A stretch of DNA of 64,000 bases from Kineosporia succinea. GTDB lineage: Bacteria; Actinomycetota; Actinomycetes; Actinomycetales; Kineosporiaceae. The DNA is taken from positions 6,817,241 to 6,881,240 of the forward strand of contig NZ_JAUSQZ010000001.1 in the NCBI RefSeq assembly GCF_030811555.1, read 5' to 3'. Below are positions 26,949 to 35,756 of the stretch, one piece after another. How positions within the stretch are numbered: the first letter of the stretch is position 1; each line of letters begins with the position of its first letter. Position numbers and translations under genes: made by a program. Below the pieces are notes generated by a model. It had not been told where the DNA came from. It made no database searches and saw only the letters and a program-made list of their open reading frames with translations.

Positions 26949-27641
26949 ATGGCGCGGGTGATGGTGGCCGAGGACGACCACAAGCAGGCGGAACTGGTGC
27001 GGGCGTACCTGACGCACGAAGGCCACGAGGCGGTCGTCGTCACGAGGGGCCGGGCGGTGCTCGAGCAGGTCCGGCTGGCCCCGCCCGACCTGCTGGTGCT
27101 CGACCTGATGCTGCCCGAGGTCGACGGCTGGGAGGTGTGCCGCCGCCTGCGGGCCGAGCACACCCTGCCGATCCTCATGGTCACGGCCCGCTCCACCGTC
27201 GAAGACCGGCTGCTGGGGCTGGATCTGGGGGCGGACGACTATCTCACCAAGCCCTACGACCCGCGCGAGCTGATGGCCCGGGTGCGGGCCCTGCTGCGGC
27301 GCGCCCAGGTGTCCCCGGAGCGGGCGGTCACCCCCGCCGTGCTGGGGGTGGGCGACCTGCGGCTGGACCCCGACCAGCACGAGGTCACGATCGACGGCGT
27401 GCCGGTGACCTGCACCTCCGGGGAGTTCCTGATCCTGGAGACGCTGCTGGCCTCACCGGGCCGGGTTTTCACCCGCGCCCAGCTGCTCGACCGCACCCGG
27501 GGCAGCAGCCAGAACGTCACCGAGCGCACCATCGACGTGCACGTGTCCAACCTGCGCCGCAAGATCGAGCGCGATCCCCGCACGCCCCGCTACCTGCTCA
27601 CCGTGTTCGGGGTCGGGTACAAGCTCGGCCCGGGCGCCTGA
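26949..27641 (+). CDS. OmpR-family response regulator
   Basis: A 230-residue regulator. The receiver has the acidic pocket AEDD (8-10), phospho-acceptor D52 (VLDLMLPEVDGW) and Lys near residue 101 (DDYLTKPYDP). The C-terminal winged helix ends NLRRKIERD and VFGVGYKLG. ATG 26949 is chosen with GAGGAC upstream. Its stop overlaps the kinase start (TGATG). The receiver is intact, unlike that of the response regulator at 3904-4560. It probably activates the upstream lipoprotein-adaptor-ABC operon. Confidence 0.94.
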   Translation: MARVMVAEDDHKQAELVRAYLTHEGHEAVVVTRGRAVLEQVRLAPPDLLVLDLMLPEVDGWEVCRRLRAEHTLPILMVTARSTVEDRLLGLDLGADDYLTKPYDPRELMARVRALLRRAQVSPERAVTPAVLGVGDLRLDPDQHEVTIDGVPVTCTSGEFLILETLLASPGRVFTRAQLLDRTRGSSQNVTERTIDVHVSNLRRKIERDPRTPRYLLTVFGVGYKLGPGA

Positions 27642-29461
27642 TGGGCATCGCCGGCTCGGGCTCACCGCGCGTCCGCCGTCACCGCAGCCTGCTCGTGCGT
27701 CTGCTGCTGGTGTCGCTGCTGATCAGCCTGCTCTCGATCGGGGCGACCGCCTGGCTGGCCGTCACCTCCACCAGCCGGGCCCTGCAGCAGGAGCAGAGCC
27801 ATGTGCTGGCCGACCAGGCCCAGGCCTACGACGACCTGCTCGGGTACGCCGCCACCCACCGCCGCTGGGACCGGGTCGGCCCGCTGCTGCACGACCTCAG
27901 CACCCGCACCGGCTGGGATCTCACCCTGACCACACGGGACCGGGCCCCGATCACCTCCACCGGCGGCGGGAAGGCCCCGGCCGGGCAGCCCTCGGCGGTG
28001 GTCGACCCGCTGAACATCGTCCCCAGCCTGGACCCCACCGTGGACGTCGGCTCGATCGACCACCGCGCGGTCGGCCCCTACCGGATCACCGAGTCCGACC
28101 AGAACCAGCTCCTCACCCTCGCCGAGCGCTCGGCCGAGTGCGCCCGCACCGTCACCCCGGACAAGGACCGGGCCACGGCGGCGGTGCGGATCGCGACCGA
28201 CGAGACCGGGCGGCCCCGCCTGGAGTCGCGCCTGCCCACCTGGCGCCGGGTCTACGAACATTGCCGCGCCCCGGCCCTGACCGCCCCCACCCGGACCCAG
28301 TGGGAGGCCCTCGGCAAGCTGTCCGAGGCGACGAACCGATGCCTGGACCGCGAGGACCTGCCGCAGGTGAAGCTGGATCTCGGCTTCCGGATCAACTACC
28401 AGGCGGAGGCCGACCCGGACGACGCACCGGCCGCCCAGTCCTGTGTGGACCGGGCCCGCCGCGAGCAGCTCCGGGCGCACGTGGCCCCGGCCGCCCTGTT
28501 GTTCATCAGCTCGCCCCAGGCGCCCGAGCAGCCCCTGGTCAGCCTGTCCGGTGCCAACATCCGGCGCATCGTGCTGGTCACCGCCCTCGTCCTGGCCCTG
28601 ACCATGCTGTTGACCACCCTGGCCGGGCTGCGCCTGGTGCGCCCGTTGCGGGCGCTGATCGCCGCCGTGGACCGCCCGGACGGCACCGGCCGGGCGGAGA
28701 TCTCGTCCAGGGACGAGATCGGGCGGCTGGCCGACGCTTTCAACGAGCTGTCGGACCGGCGCGAGCGGCTGGAGGCGCAGCGCAAGGCGATGATCAGCGA
28801 CATCGCCCACGAGCTGCGCACGCCGCTGAGCAACGTGCGGGGCTGGCTGCAGGCCGCCGAGGACAACATCGCCGCCCGTGACCAGGCGCTGACCAGCTCG
28901 CTGCTGGAGGAGGCGGTTCACCTGCAGCGCATCATCGACGACCTGCAGGACCTGGCCCAGGCCGACGCGGGTGAGCTGCACCTGTACCCGCAGGAGCTGG
29001 ATCTGGCCGAGCTGGTCGCGCTGGTCACCCAGACCCACCGGGGCGCGGCCGATCTGGTGGGGGTGCGCATCGTGAGCCAGGCACGCAGCGGCGACCGGGT
29101 GCACGCGGACGCGACCCGGCTGCGTCAGGTGATCGGCAATCTGCTGTCCAACGCGGTGCGTCACACGCCGGCCGGCGGCACCGTGGAGGTCCGGGCCACG
29201 GCGGGCGCCGAGGGGGTGCGAATCGACGTCAGCGACAGCGGTGGCGGGATCAGCGCCGAGGACCTCCCGCACGTGTTCGACCGGTTCTGGCGGGCCGAGA
29301 AGTCGCGGGGGCGGGGCGGGGGCGGCAGTGGCCTGGGGCTGGCCATCGCCCGTCAGCTGGTGCGTGCGCACGGTGGCGATCTGACGGCCGTCAGCCGTCC
29401 GGGCCACGGCAGCCGGTTCACGATCACGCTCAGCCCCCTCCCGGAGCCGGACGTCGCGTGA
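27641..29461 (+). CDS. Sensor histidine kinase with large cysteine-containing extracytoplasmic domain
   Basis: A 606-residue kinase: TM1 about 20-42, an extracytoplasmic domain about 43-303, TM2 about 305-328, HAMP, HisKA with phospho-acceptor H390 (SDIAHELRTPLSNVRGWL) and HATPase motifs NLLSNAVRHT, DSGGGIS and GSGLGLAIARQ. The sensor domain is unusually long and has four cysteines (C167, C208, C234, C268), suggesting two disulfides. It forms a pair with the coupled response regulator. Next to a MacB-type pump it probably senses a cell-envelope toxin or the pump substrate, as in BceS/VraS-like systems; that is inference. Confidence 0.93.
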   Translation: MGIAGSGSPRVRRHRSLLVRLLLVSLLISLLSIGATAWLAVTSTSRALQQEQSHVLADQAQAYDDLLGYAATHRRWDRVGPLLHDLSTRTGWDLTLTTRDRAPITSTGGGKAPAGQPSAVVDPLNIVPSLDPTVDVGSIDHRAVGPYRITESDQNQLLTLAERSAECARTVTPDKDRATAAVRIATDETGRPRLESRLPTWRRVYEHCRAPALTAPTRTQWEALGKLSEATNRCLDREDLPQVKLDLGFRINYQAEADPDDAPAAQSCVDRARREQLRAHVAPAALLFISSPQAPEQPLVSLSGANIRRIVLVTALVLALTMLLTTLAGLRLVRPLRALIAAVDRPDGTGRAEISSRDEIGRLADAFNELSDRRERLEAQRKAMISDIAHELRTPLSNVRGWLQAAEDNIAARDQALTSSLLEEAVHLQRIIDDLQDLAQADAGELHLYPQELDLAELVALVTQTHRGAADLVGVRIVSQARSGDRVHADATRLRQVIGNLLSNAVRHTPAGGTVEVRATAGAEGVRIDVSDSGGGISAEDLPHVFDRFWRAEKSRGRGGGGSGLGLAIARQLVRAHGGDLTAVSRPGHGSRFTITLSPLPEPDVA

Positions 29462-29578
29462 GGGCGATCGCCGGGGCGGGCTGTACGGGCGGGCTGTGCG
29501 GGCGGGCTGCCCGTGACAGGTGCGCACGGCCCGGGGATACTTACTCGACACTGGACCGGGTCGGAAGGGGCGGGACGC

Positions 29579-30049
29579 GTGGCTGCCTCACTCGACGAGG
29601 TCGACCGCCGGATCCTCGCCGCCCTGCACGAAGACGGCCGGCTGTCGGTGCGGACCCTGGCCGAGAAGGTCCACGTCTCGCGGGCGAACGCGTACGCCCG
29701 GATCGAGCGGCTGCGCAGTCTCGGCGTCATCCGGGGGTTCACGGCCGAGATCGACTACTCGGCGGCCGGGTACGCCTCGGCCTACGTCACCCTGACCCTG
29801 CACCAGGAGCAGTGGCGCGACGTGCGCCGGCAGCTGCGTGAGCTGCCCGGCGTCGCACACATCGCCCTGGTCGGGGGCGAGTACGACGTCCTGCTCCTGG
29901 TGCGGGCCCGCGACAACGAACAACTGCGCTCGGTCGTGCTGGAACGCATCCAGGCGATCGAGGGGGTGGTCAGCACCCGCACGCTCCTGGTGTTCGAGGA
30001 GCCCGCGTCGCTGGCCGACCCGCTGATGCTCGACCGCCCCGTCAGCTAG
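29579..30049 (+). CDS. Lrp/AsnC family transcriptional regulator
   Basis: A 156-residue regulator with an N-terminal helix-turn-helix (LDEVDRRILAALHEDGRLSV, LAEKVHVSRANAYARIERLR) and a RAM/AsnC ligand-binding domain (SAYVTLTLHQEQ, GGEYDVLLLVRARD). GTG 29579 has GGAAGGGG 8 bases upstream. Its stop abuts the stop of the convergent amino-acid dehydrogenase. Lrp-type regulators respond to branched-chain amino acids, so it may control that dehydrogenase. The region before it holds three near copies of a GGGCGGGCTGT block (29472-29512). Confidence 0.9.
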   Translation: MAASLDEVDRRILAALHEDGRLSVRTLAEKVHVSRANAYARIERLRSLGVIRGFTAEIDYSAAGYASAYVTLTLHQEQWRDVRRQLRELPGVAHIALVGGEYDVLLLVRARDNEQLRSVVLERIQAIEGVVSTRTLLVFEEPASLADPLMLDRPVS

Positions 30050-31111
30050 CTAGGCGGCGGCCTGGTCCAGGGACTCGCGCACCAGGCGGTGCGCGGCCTC
30101 GTCCGTGCTGATCCGCAGCGCGCGGGCGGTCCGGAAGATCCTCTCCAGGGTGTGCGCGATGTCCTCGACCTTGGCGGCGACCTTCTCCGGGCCCCACCCC
30201 AGCACCTCACGGCCGATCAGGTGGATGGCACCGCCCCCGTTGGCCACGAAGTCCGGGGCGTAGACGATCCCGCGCCGGCTCAGGACCCGTGCGGCCGAGT
30301 CGCTCGCGAGCACGTTGTTCGCCGCCCCCGCGACGACCCGGGTGTCGATGCCGGAGGCGACCACGTCGTCCACCATGTTGCCCACCGCGCACGGGACGAA
30401 GACGTCACCGGCGAACCCCAGGACGTCGTCGACCCCGATGATGCGGGCCCCGAGCTCGTCGGCGGCACGCTCGCAGGCGAGCGCGTCGACGTCCGCGGCC
30501 ACCAGGCGGGCGCCTTGCCCGGCGAGGCGGCGGGCCACGTCCATCCCGACGGCCCCGAGGCCCTGGACCACCACGGTTGCGCCGTCGAGCTCGGGCATGC
30601 CGGCCTCGCGGGCGGCGGCTCGCACCGCCACGTACACGCCGTGCGCGGTCTCGGGGGCGCTGGAGCCCGGTCCCCCGGCCTGCTCGGAGCGGCCGAAGGC
30701 GAACCCGCATCGCTGGTGCAGCACGTCCATGTCCGCCGGGCCGGTGCCGATGTCGGGGCCGGTGAAGTAGGAACCGTTGAGCATGGCCAGGTTCTCGGCG
30801 TGACGGTCCAGAATGCGCTGCCACACCTCGGGTTCCAGCTGTGCGCGAGGTACCGGCAGGGCGATGACGGACTTGCCGCCGCCCATCGGCAGGCCGGCGG
30901 CCACCATCTTGGACGTCATGCTGCTCGCCAGCCGGGTGGCGTCCCGCACGGCGTCGCCGAACGACTCGTAGACCATGGCGCGTGTGCCCCCCGCGGCCGG
31001 GCCCCGCTGGGTCGAGTCGACCGCGATGGTCAGGAACGCCCCCGTCTCCTCGTCGAACCGCGAACAGCAGAGCCGGCCGGGCCAGCTGTGGACGACCTCG
31101 TCGATGTGCAT
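30050..31111 (-). CDS. Leucine/valine-type amino-acid dehydrogenase (Glu/Leu/Phe/Val family)
   Basis: A 353-residue NAD-dependent oxidative deaminase. The N-terminal catalytic domain holds the lysine motif GLPMGGGKSV and the substrate-side GGTRAMVYES. TGPDIGTGPADMDVL is the catalytic Asp region. The Rossmann domain carries VVVQGLGAVGMDVARRL, and the C-terminal GAANNVLAS and YAPDFVANGGGAIHL are diagnostic of leucine/valine/phenylalanine dehydrogenases. Length matches the family (about 350-365). It converts a branched-chain or aromatic amino acid to the 2-oxo acid. It is monocistronic and convergent with the Lrp gene. Leu versus Val versus Phe is not separable here. Confidence 0.93.
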   Translation of the reverse strand: MHIDEVVHSWPGRLCCSRFDEETGAFLTIAVDSTQRGPAAGGTRAMVYESFGDAVRDATRLASSMTSKMVAAGLPMGGGKSVIALPVPRAQLEPEVWQRILDRHAENLAMLNGSYFTGPDIGTGPADMDVLHQRCGFAFGRSEQAGGPGSSAPETAHGVYVAVRAAAREAGMPELDGATVVVQGLGAVGMDVARRLAGQGARLVAADVDALACERAADELGARIIGVDDVLGFAGDVFVPCAVGNMVDDVVASGIDTRVVAGAANNVLASDSAARVLSRRGIVYAPDFVANGGGAIHLIGREVLGWGPEKVAAKVEDIAHTLERIFRTARALRISTDEAAHRLVRESLDQAAA

Positions 31112-31433
31112 CGCGTGCTCCCGTCGTCAGCCCCCGTGCCTGCCTCGATTCTTGGCCGGGGCCCGGCCCGGTCGCCCGCCCAGCTGCGGACGCGAGACAG
31201 AAGCGGTGGTTACGCGACCTGCGGGAGCCAAACGTCTCGCCCGGGTGGACGAGTGGTGACGAGACTGCGCCACCCGGGTCACCGGAGGGCCCGTTCTTTC
31301 GACGCGGAGCAGTACCAGGCTGCGGTGGGGGCACTACCGGCCCGGGATACCGGCTGGCGCACCCGGGCGATGGCGTCAGCCGGTTCAGACACAGGCGACC
31401 CCGGATCGGAGGATAACCCCCCATCCGTTCATG

Positions 31434-31443
31434 TTGTATGCAA
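31434..31443. promoter_or_regulatory. GntR-type operator TTGTATGCAA (distal)
   Basis: TTGTATGCAA is identical to the site at 46368-46377 and fits the TTGYATRCAA form typical of GntR/FCD operators. It lies 260 bases before the SDR start. Confidence 0.55.
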
Positions 31444-31615
31444 TGACGGACACGGGCCGCCATTTCACAGAGCCCTCACCGCGCCGGCCGGGAGCGACCA
31501 GACCCACCCGATCGTCAGACACACTGCCAACGGCAAACTCCAGATCCCCATCGTCACAGCCCCCCTCTCGCCCCAGAACCAACATCCTTCACCTCAACCC
31601 TCTGCGACTCTTCAA

Positions 31616-31625
31616 CTGTATACAA
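31616..31625. promoter_or_regulatory. GntR-type operator CTGTATACAA overlapping a -10 box
   Basis: CTGTATACAA contains the symmetrical TGTATACA core and overlaps TACAAT (31621-31626), a good -10 hexamer 78 bases before the SDR start. Binding here would block the promoter. Confidence 0.55.
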
Positions 31626-31703
31626 TCACTGGCCAGCCGACCATGCCTCACAGCCGGACGGCGAACGACCAAGAACGCCATCACGGGACGAAAGAGGTTA
31701 GCC

Positions 31704-32468
31704 ATGGCCCAGAATCCAGTAGCGGTGATCACCGGCGGCGCCAGCGGAATCGGGCAGGCACTCGCGGTCGAATACGCGAGGGCGGGCGTCGACACCGTGG
31801 TCGGGTACTTTCCCGGCGACCCCCACGACCCCCACCACACCGAGGAACAGGTCCGGGCCGCGGGCGGGTCGGTGCGGATGCTGCCCGCCGACGTCCGCAG
31901 TTCCGCCGACTGCGAAGCCCTGGTCACAGCCGCGGTCGGCCATTACGGACGACTGGACTGCGTGGTCGCGAACGCGGGCATCCTGCGGCGCACGGCCCTG
32001 GCGGACATGAGCGACGAGCGATGGGACGAACTGCTGTCGGTCGACCTGGGCGGGGTCATGCGGGTCTTCCGTTCCGCTGTCCCCCACCTGTCGGCCGGCT
32101 CCTCCCTGCTGGCGGTGTCGTCCATCACCGGCGGGGTTTTCGGCGCCTCCGAGCGGTCTCACTACGCAGCCGCCAAGGCCGGGGTGGTCGGCCTGGTGCG
32201 CGGACTCGCGGTCGAGCTCGGCCCCCGCGGGATCCGGGTGAACGCCCTCCTGCCGGGCCTCGTCGAGACACCTCAGTCCCTCGACGCGACCAACTCCGCG
32301 GGCGCCGAGACGCTGGCCCGGCTCGCCGAGGGAGTGCCCTTGCGCCGAACGGCCCAACCCGAGGAAATCGCCCGGGTCGCCCGCTTCCTCACCAGTCCCG
32401 ACGCTTCGTACATCACCGGCACCGACATCCGCGTCGACGGCGGCATCACCGTCGTTCAGCCCTCCTGA
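31704..32468 (+). CDS. SDR family oxidoreductase of the GntR-type regulon
   Basis: A 254-residue classical SDR: TGGASGIG at 10-17, NAG (VVANAGIL), catalytic Ser/Tyr/Lys in VSSITGGVFGASERSHYAAAKAG and the C-terminal YITGTDIRVDGG. ATG 31704 follows AAAGAGG by 6 bases. The upstream region carries two GntR-like operators matching those of the alcohol dehydrogenase and sugar importer 15 kb away. A role in oxidising a sugar, polyol or uronate taken up by that importer is plausible but inferred. Confidence 0.9.
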   Translation: MAQNPVAVITGGASGIGQALAVEYARAGVDTVVGYFPGDPHDPHHTEEQVRAAGGSVRMLPADVRSSADCEALVTAAVGHYGRLDCVVANAGILRRTALADMSDERWDELLSVDLGGVMRVFRSAVPHLSAGSSLLAVSSITGGVFGASERSHYAAAKAGVVGLVRGLAVELGPRGIRVNALLPGLVETPQSLDATNSAGAETLARLAEGVPLRRTAQPEEIARVARFLTSPDASYITGTDIRVDGGITVVQPS

Positions 32469-32645
32469 CGCATCCCGTTGCCCGGGTTCGCCCCGCTTCG
32501 AGCCCGGGTGACAGCCATCCCCGTCGCCCCCTTCCGTCCCAACTGCCACGGCCGGGCGCGCGGGCCGTCCTGCAACTCCTTCTGCACCAGCCGATCTCGT
32601 CATCCTGACGCCTCGTTTCCGCCTCATTAATTCCTGGGCAACGTC

Positions 32646-32674
32646 TTGACGGCCGCGTTCCGCATGCCTAGCTT
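32646..32674 (+). promoter_or_regulatory. Promoter of the 12-kb catabolic operon
   Basis: TTGACG (32646-32651), a 17-base spacer and TAGCTT (32669-32674) place +1 near 32681, about 84 bases before the first gene. Confidence 0.6.
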
Positions 32675-32675
32675 C

Positions 32676-32712
32676 GTTCCATCAGACGGAACCCCGGTTC
32701 ACTCAGTGAACC
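32676..32712. promoter_or_regulatory. Two adjacent inverted repeats at the transcription start
   Basis: GTTCC-N7-GGAAC (32676-32692) is followed by a perfect 17-base palindrome GGTTCACT-C-AGTGAACC (32696-32712). Both lie between the -10 box and the first start codon. The IclR-family regulator encoded in the same operon is the natural candidate; this is inference. Confidence 0.5.
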
Positions 32713-32764
32713 AGCCCGGCTCGGATCGTCCCCCGACCCCGGCCCGGCAGGACGGGAGATCAGC

Positions 32765-33709
32765 GTGAGCATGGTTCGGGAAACAGGCTCGTCGGAGGCA
32801 CCGGCGCGATCAGTGGCTACAGACCTCACCGACGTTCTCGTCGGCGCGGTCGACCTGCACCGGCACGGATACCCCGAGATCTCCGAGCGGCTGCGCACCC
32901 CCCTGTCCGACGTCGACGACGTGCGCCTGTGCCGTGACGCCGGCATGGCCGCCACCGTGCTGAAGTCGCACACCTGGCCGACCACCGGCCGGGCCCAGCT
33001 GATCGAGCAGGCCGTTCCGGGCATCCGGGTCGTCCCCAGCGTCACGCTGAACCACTTCGCCGGTGGAATGCGGCCCGAGATCATCGAACTCGCGGCCCGC
33101 CAGGGGGCCCGGGTCGTCTATCTGCCCACCGCCGGCGCCCGCAGCGACATCCTGCGCGGAGGCATCTCGCAACGCATCGCCGGCGAGATCACGCACTACC
33201 ATCCCGATCCGGACGAGGGGGTCGTGGTGACGAATGATGACGGCGAACTGACCGAGATGTTCCGAAAATGCCTGGACGTGCTGGATGAATGGCCGATGCT
33301 GGTCTACTCCGGGCATCTCAGCGCGCCGGAAGCACTGGCGATCCTGCGCGACGGCCGCCTGAGAGACCGGTTCGTGCTGTCCCACCCCGACAGTCATTCG
33401 ATCGGGGCCAGCGACTCCGAAGTGGTGACCGCGGCCGGGCTCGGGGCCTACATCGAGATCTGCGCGCTGGGAGTGCATCCCAAGATCGACCGGGTCACGC
33501 CCGCCGATCTCGCCCGAACCGTCCGGGCCGTGGGCGCCGAGCGTTGCGTGATCACCTCGGACTACTTCTTCCCGTGGAGCCCACCCTCGAGCGTGACCCT
33601 TCACGAGTTCGCGGTGGCCCTGTTCGACGAGGGCATCACCCGTGACGAGCTCGATCTGATGCTGAAAACCAACCCCCGCCGCCTGATCGGTCTGACCGGC
33701 GATGAATGA
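32765..33709 (+). CDS. DUF6282-type metal-dependent hydrolase (amidohydrolase-like TIM barrel)
   Basis: A 314-residue protein of the amidohydrolase superfamily by pattern. An N-terminal HxH (VDLHRHGYPE), a conserved Lys-Ser-His (LKSHTWP), further histidines (LNHFAGG, SHPDSHS) and a late aspartate (ITSDYFFPW) could form a binuclear metal centre. Length and the HRHGYPE motif fit the family called DUF6282, which has no assigned reaction that I know. GTG 32765 follows GACGGGAG. Its stop overlaps the first permease gene, so it is expressed with the ABC importer and likely attacks the imported substrate or an early product. Confidence 0.8.
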   Translation: MSMVRETGSSEAPARSVATDLTDVLVGAVDLHRHGYPEISERLRTPLSDVDDVRLCRDAGMAATVLKSHTWPTTGRAQLIEQAVPGIRVVPSVTLNHFAGGMRPEIIELAARQGARVVYLPTAGARSDILRGGISQRIAGEITHYHPDPDEGVVVTNDDGELTEMFRKCLDVLDEWPMLVYSGHLSAPEALAILRDGRLRDRFVLSHPDSHSIGASDSEVVTAAGLGAYIEICALGVHPKIDRVTPADLARTVRAVGAERCVITSDYFFPWSPPSSVTLHEFAVALFDEGITRDELDLMLKTNPRRLIGLTGDE

Positions 33710-34805
33710 CAGCCTGACCCCGGCCACGACCGTGGCGCCCGCCGGCCGGGCCGAGACGCCCCCGGTGCGGACCCGTCGGATCTCACTGGCGGGCCTGCGG
33801 CCGCTCGGCCGCACCGTGGTCAACTTCCTGATCTTCGTGCTGCTGGCCTTCTTCCTGGTGAAGCTGATTCCGGGCGACCCGGTCGTCGTGGCCACCGGAG
33901 GGCGGCTCTCGGGAGAGCAACTCGAGGCCGCCCGTGAGGTCTACGGTCTCGACGGATCCTGGTGGCAGCAGCTTGTCGACTACCTCCGCCAGCTCGCGAC
34001 CCTGGATCTGGGCAACTCCATCGCGACCGGCCGACCGATCTCCGACGAACTCCTGGTGCGCATCCCCTCGACACTCGAGCTCGTGCTCACCGGCCTGGCC
34101 GCCTCCACCGTCGTGGCGCTCCTGCTCTCCCACTACGTCGTCACCCACCGGGCCGCCTGGCTGTCCAAAGCGCTGACGGTCTACGCTCGTTCGGCGGGAG
34201 CGCTGCCCGAGTACGTGGTCGGGATCGCCTTCCTGTTCATCTTCTACGCCAAGCTCCACTGGGCCCCCGCGCCCAGCGGCCGGCTCGATCCGATCCTGCT
34301 CCGTCCCCCGGCCACCACGAACTTCCCGATTCTGGACGCCCTGCTGGCCGGGGACACCGTGGCCGCGGCGTCGTACGTCAGCCACCTCGTGCTGCCCGTC
34401 CTGGTCATGGTTTTCGCCCACACCCCGCTGCTGATGAAGATGCTCATCCTCAGTCTGGACGAGTCCATCGACGATCCGGCCACGAAGTTCCGGGTCGCCT
34501 CCGGGGCACCGCGTTCCATGGTGCTCGCGAGTGTCTACCGCCGGGCCCTGCCCTCGATGGTCGCGACCCTCGGGATGCTGTTCGGCATGTTCCTCGGCGG
34601 TGCCGTGGTGCTCGAGGCCCTCTTCGGGCTCGGCGGACTCGGCCAGTACGCGGTCGACGCCGTCAACGCCTCCGACGTCTTCGCCCTGCGGTCGTTCCTG
34701 CTCGCCACCGCCGCCCTCTGCCTGCTGATCTACCTGCTCGTGGATCTGGCGATCATGCTGCTCGACCCCCGGCGGCGCGCCGGGGTGGACCGGAAGGACC
34801 TCTGA
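33702..34805 (+). CDS. Dpp/Opp-type ABC transporter permease (DppB-like)
   Basis: A 367-residue permease with about six membrane helices. An N-terminal helix (FLIFVLLAFFLVKLIPGDPV) bears the PGDPV motif diagnostic of the DppB/OppB class. The EAA-type loop is near ATKFRVASGAPRSMVLASVY. Its start lies inside the stop of the hydrolase gene and its stop overlaps the second permease. It would form the membrane channel with the downstream DppC-like protein for peptides, glutathione-like compounds or other small amides. Confidence 0.93.
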   Translation: MNDSLTPATTVAPAGRAETPPVRTRRISLAGLRPLGRTVVNFLIFVLLAFFLVKLIPGDPVVVATGGRLSGEQLEAAREVYGLDGSWWQQLVDYLRQLATLDLGNSIATGRPISDELLVRIPSTLELVLTGLAASTVVALLLSHYVVTHRAAWLSKALTVYARSAGALPEYVVGIAFLFIFYAKLHWAPAPSGRLDPILLRPPATTNFPILDALLAGDTVAAASYVSHLVLPVLVMVFAHTPLLMKMLILSLDESIDDPATKFRVASGAPRSMVLASVYRRALPSMVATLGMLFGMFLGGAVVLEALFGLGGLGQYAVDAVNASDVFALRSFLLATAALCLLIYLLVDLAIMLLDPRRRAGVDRKDL

Positions 34806-35695
34806 TGACCGTGCAGCCCCCGGTCCCCACCAACCGCTCCCTGGACCAGGTGATCCCCCAGCGCACGCGTCGTGGCCGGCCCGCAACCGCAGCCCGGCTC
34901 CTGCACTGCCTGCCCTTCACCGCCGTCCTGTTCCTGGCGGCCTTCGGGCCGCTGCTGACGACGCACAGCCCGACCGACGTCTCGGGAGCCGGCTCCGGCG
35001 GCCCCTCCGGCACCCACTGGTTCGGCACCGACGCCAATGGGCTCGACGTCTACTCCCGTGTGGTCGACGCCTTCCAGCTCGACGTCGTCGTCGCCCTCGT
35101 CATCACCGCGATCGCCACCGGCGTCGGGATCGGCCTCGGCCTGGTGACCGGGATGTACGAGTCACGGCGCTCGTTCCTGGGTTTCGTCGCCCGGACCCTG
35201 GCCCGCGGCCTCGACATCGTGCAGTCCATCCCCGTCATGATCGCCGGTCTGGTGATCGTCTCGTTCTTCGGACGCAACGTCGGCGTCATCACCCTGGCCC
35301 TGGCCGCCGTGATCACCCCGTTCCAGGCCCGGCTCATGCGCACGGAGGTGCTTCGCACCCGATCGGCCGGCTACGTCGACGCCGCCCGGATGTCGGGCGA
35401 GTCGGAGTCCACGCTGCTGCTGCGCCACGTGCTGCCCAACTCCTGGGGACCGACGCTGGAGAACATGTCGACCGTGTTCGCGATGGCGATCATCTTCAAC
35501 GCGGCCCTGGGATTCCTGGGCGCCGGTGTCCCGGTGCCGACGCCGGAATGGGGCAGCATGCTCGCCCTCGGAGCCCCCGACGCCGCCGTGGGCCGCTGGT
35601 GGCCCGTGCTCTTCCCGGCTCTCGCCCTCGCCTTCTCGGTGTGGGCCGCGTCCCTGGTCGTCCCGGTGCTGACCGCGCGCACCGTCAGGCGCTGA
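34805..35695 (+). CDS. Dpp/Opp-type ABC transporter permease (DppC-like)
   Basis: A 296-residue permease. THWFGTDANGLDVYSRVV is the DppC/OppC signature, and the EAA loop reads YVDAARMSGESESTLLLRHVLP. About six helices are visible. ATG 34805 overlaps the preceding stop (TGATG). It is the partner of the DppB-like protein. Confidence 0.93.
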   Translation: MTVQPPVPTNRSLDQVIPQRTRRGRPATAARLLHCLPFTAVLFLAAFGPLLTTHSPTDVSGAGSGGPSGTHWFGTDANGLDVYSRVVDAFQLDVVVALVITAIATGVGIGLGLVTGMYESRRSFLGFVARTLARGLDIVQSIPVMIAGLVIVSFFGRNVGVITLALAAVITPFQARLMRTEVLRTRSAGYVDAARMSGESESTLLLRHVLPNSWGPTLENMSTVFAMAIIFNAALGFLGAGVPVPTPEWGSMLALGAPDAAVGRWWPVLFPALALAFSVWAASLVVPVLTARTVRR

Positions 35696-35756
35696 AACCC
35701 CCGAAACCTCCCTCCCGCAGGTCCCCTCCCACCGTTCCCGAATGGAGTCAGGCGTC

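Larger units (their letters stand above)
31112..31703. other. Gene-free control region (592 bases)
   Basis: I see no gene. The right half (31430-31700) is AT-richer than its surroundings and carries two GntR-type sites (31434-31443 and 31616-31625), the second overlapping a TACAAT -10 box for the SDR at 31704. The left half should hold the promoter of the minus-strand dehydrogenase, but no clear boxes were recognised. Confidence 0.5.

Noticed and set aside
27662-29551. Long minus-strand frame opposite the histidine kinase
   Set aside because: Low-complexity Gly/Val/Arg/Gln text with no motif; the kinase on the plus strand has all catalytic boxes.
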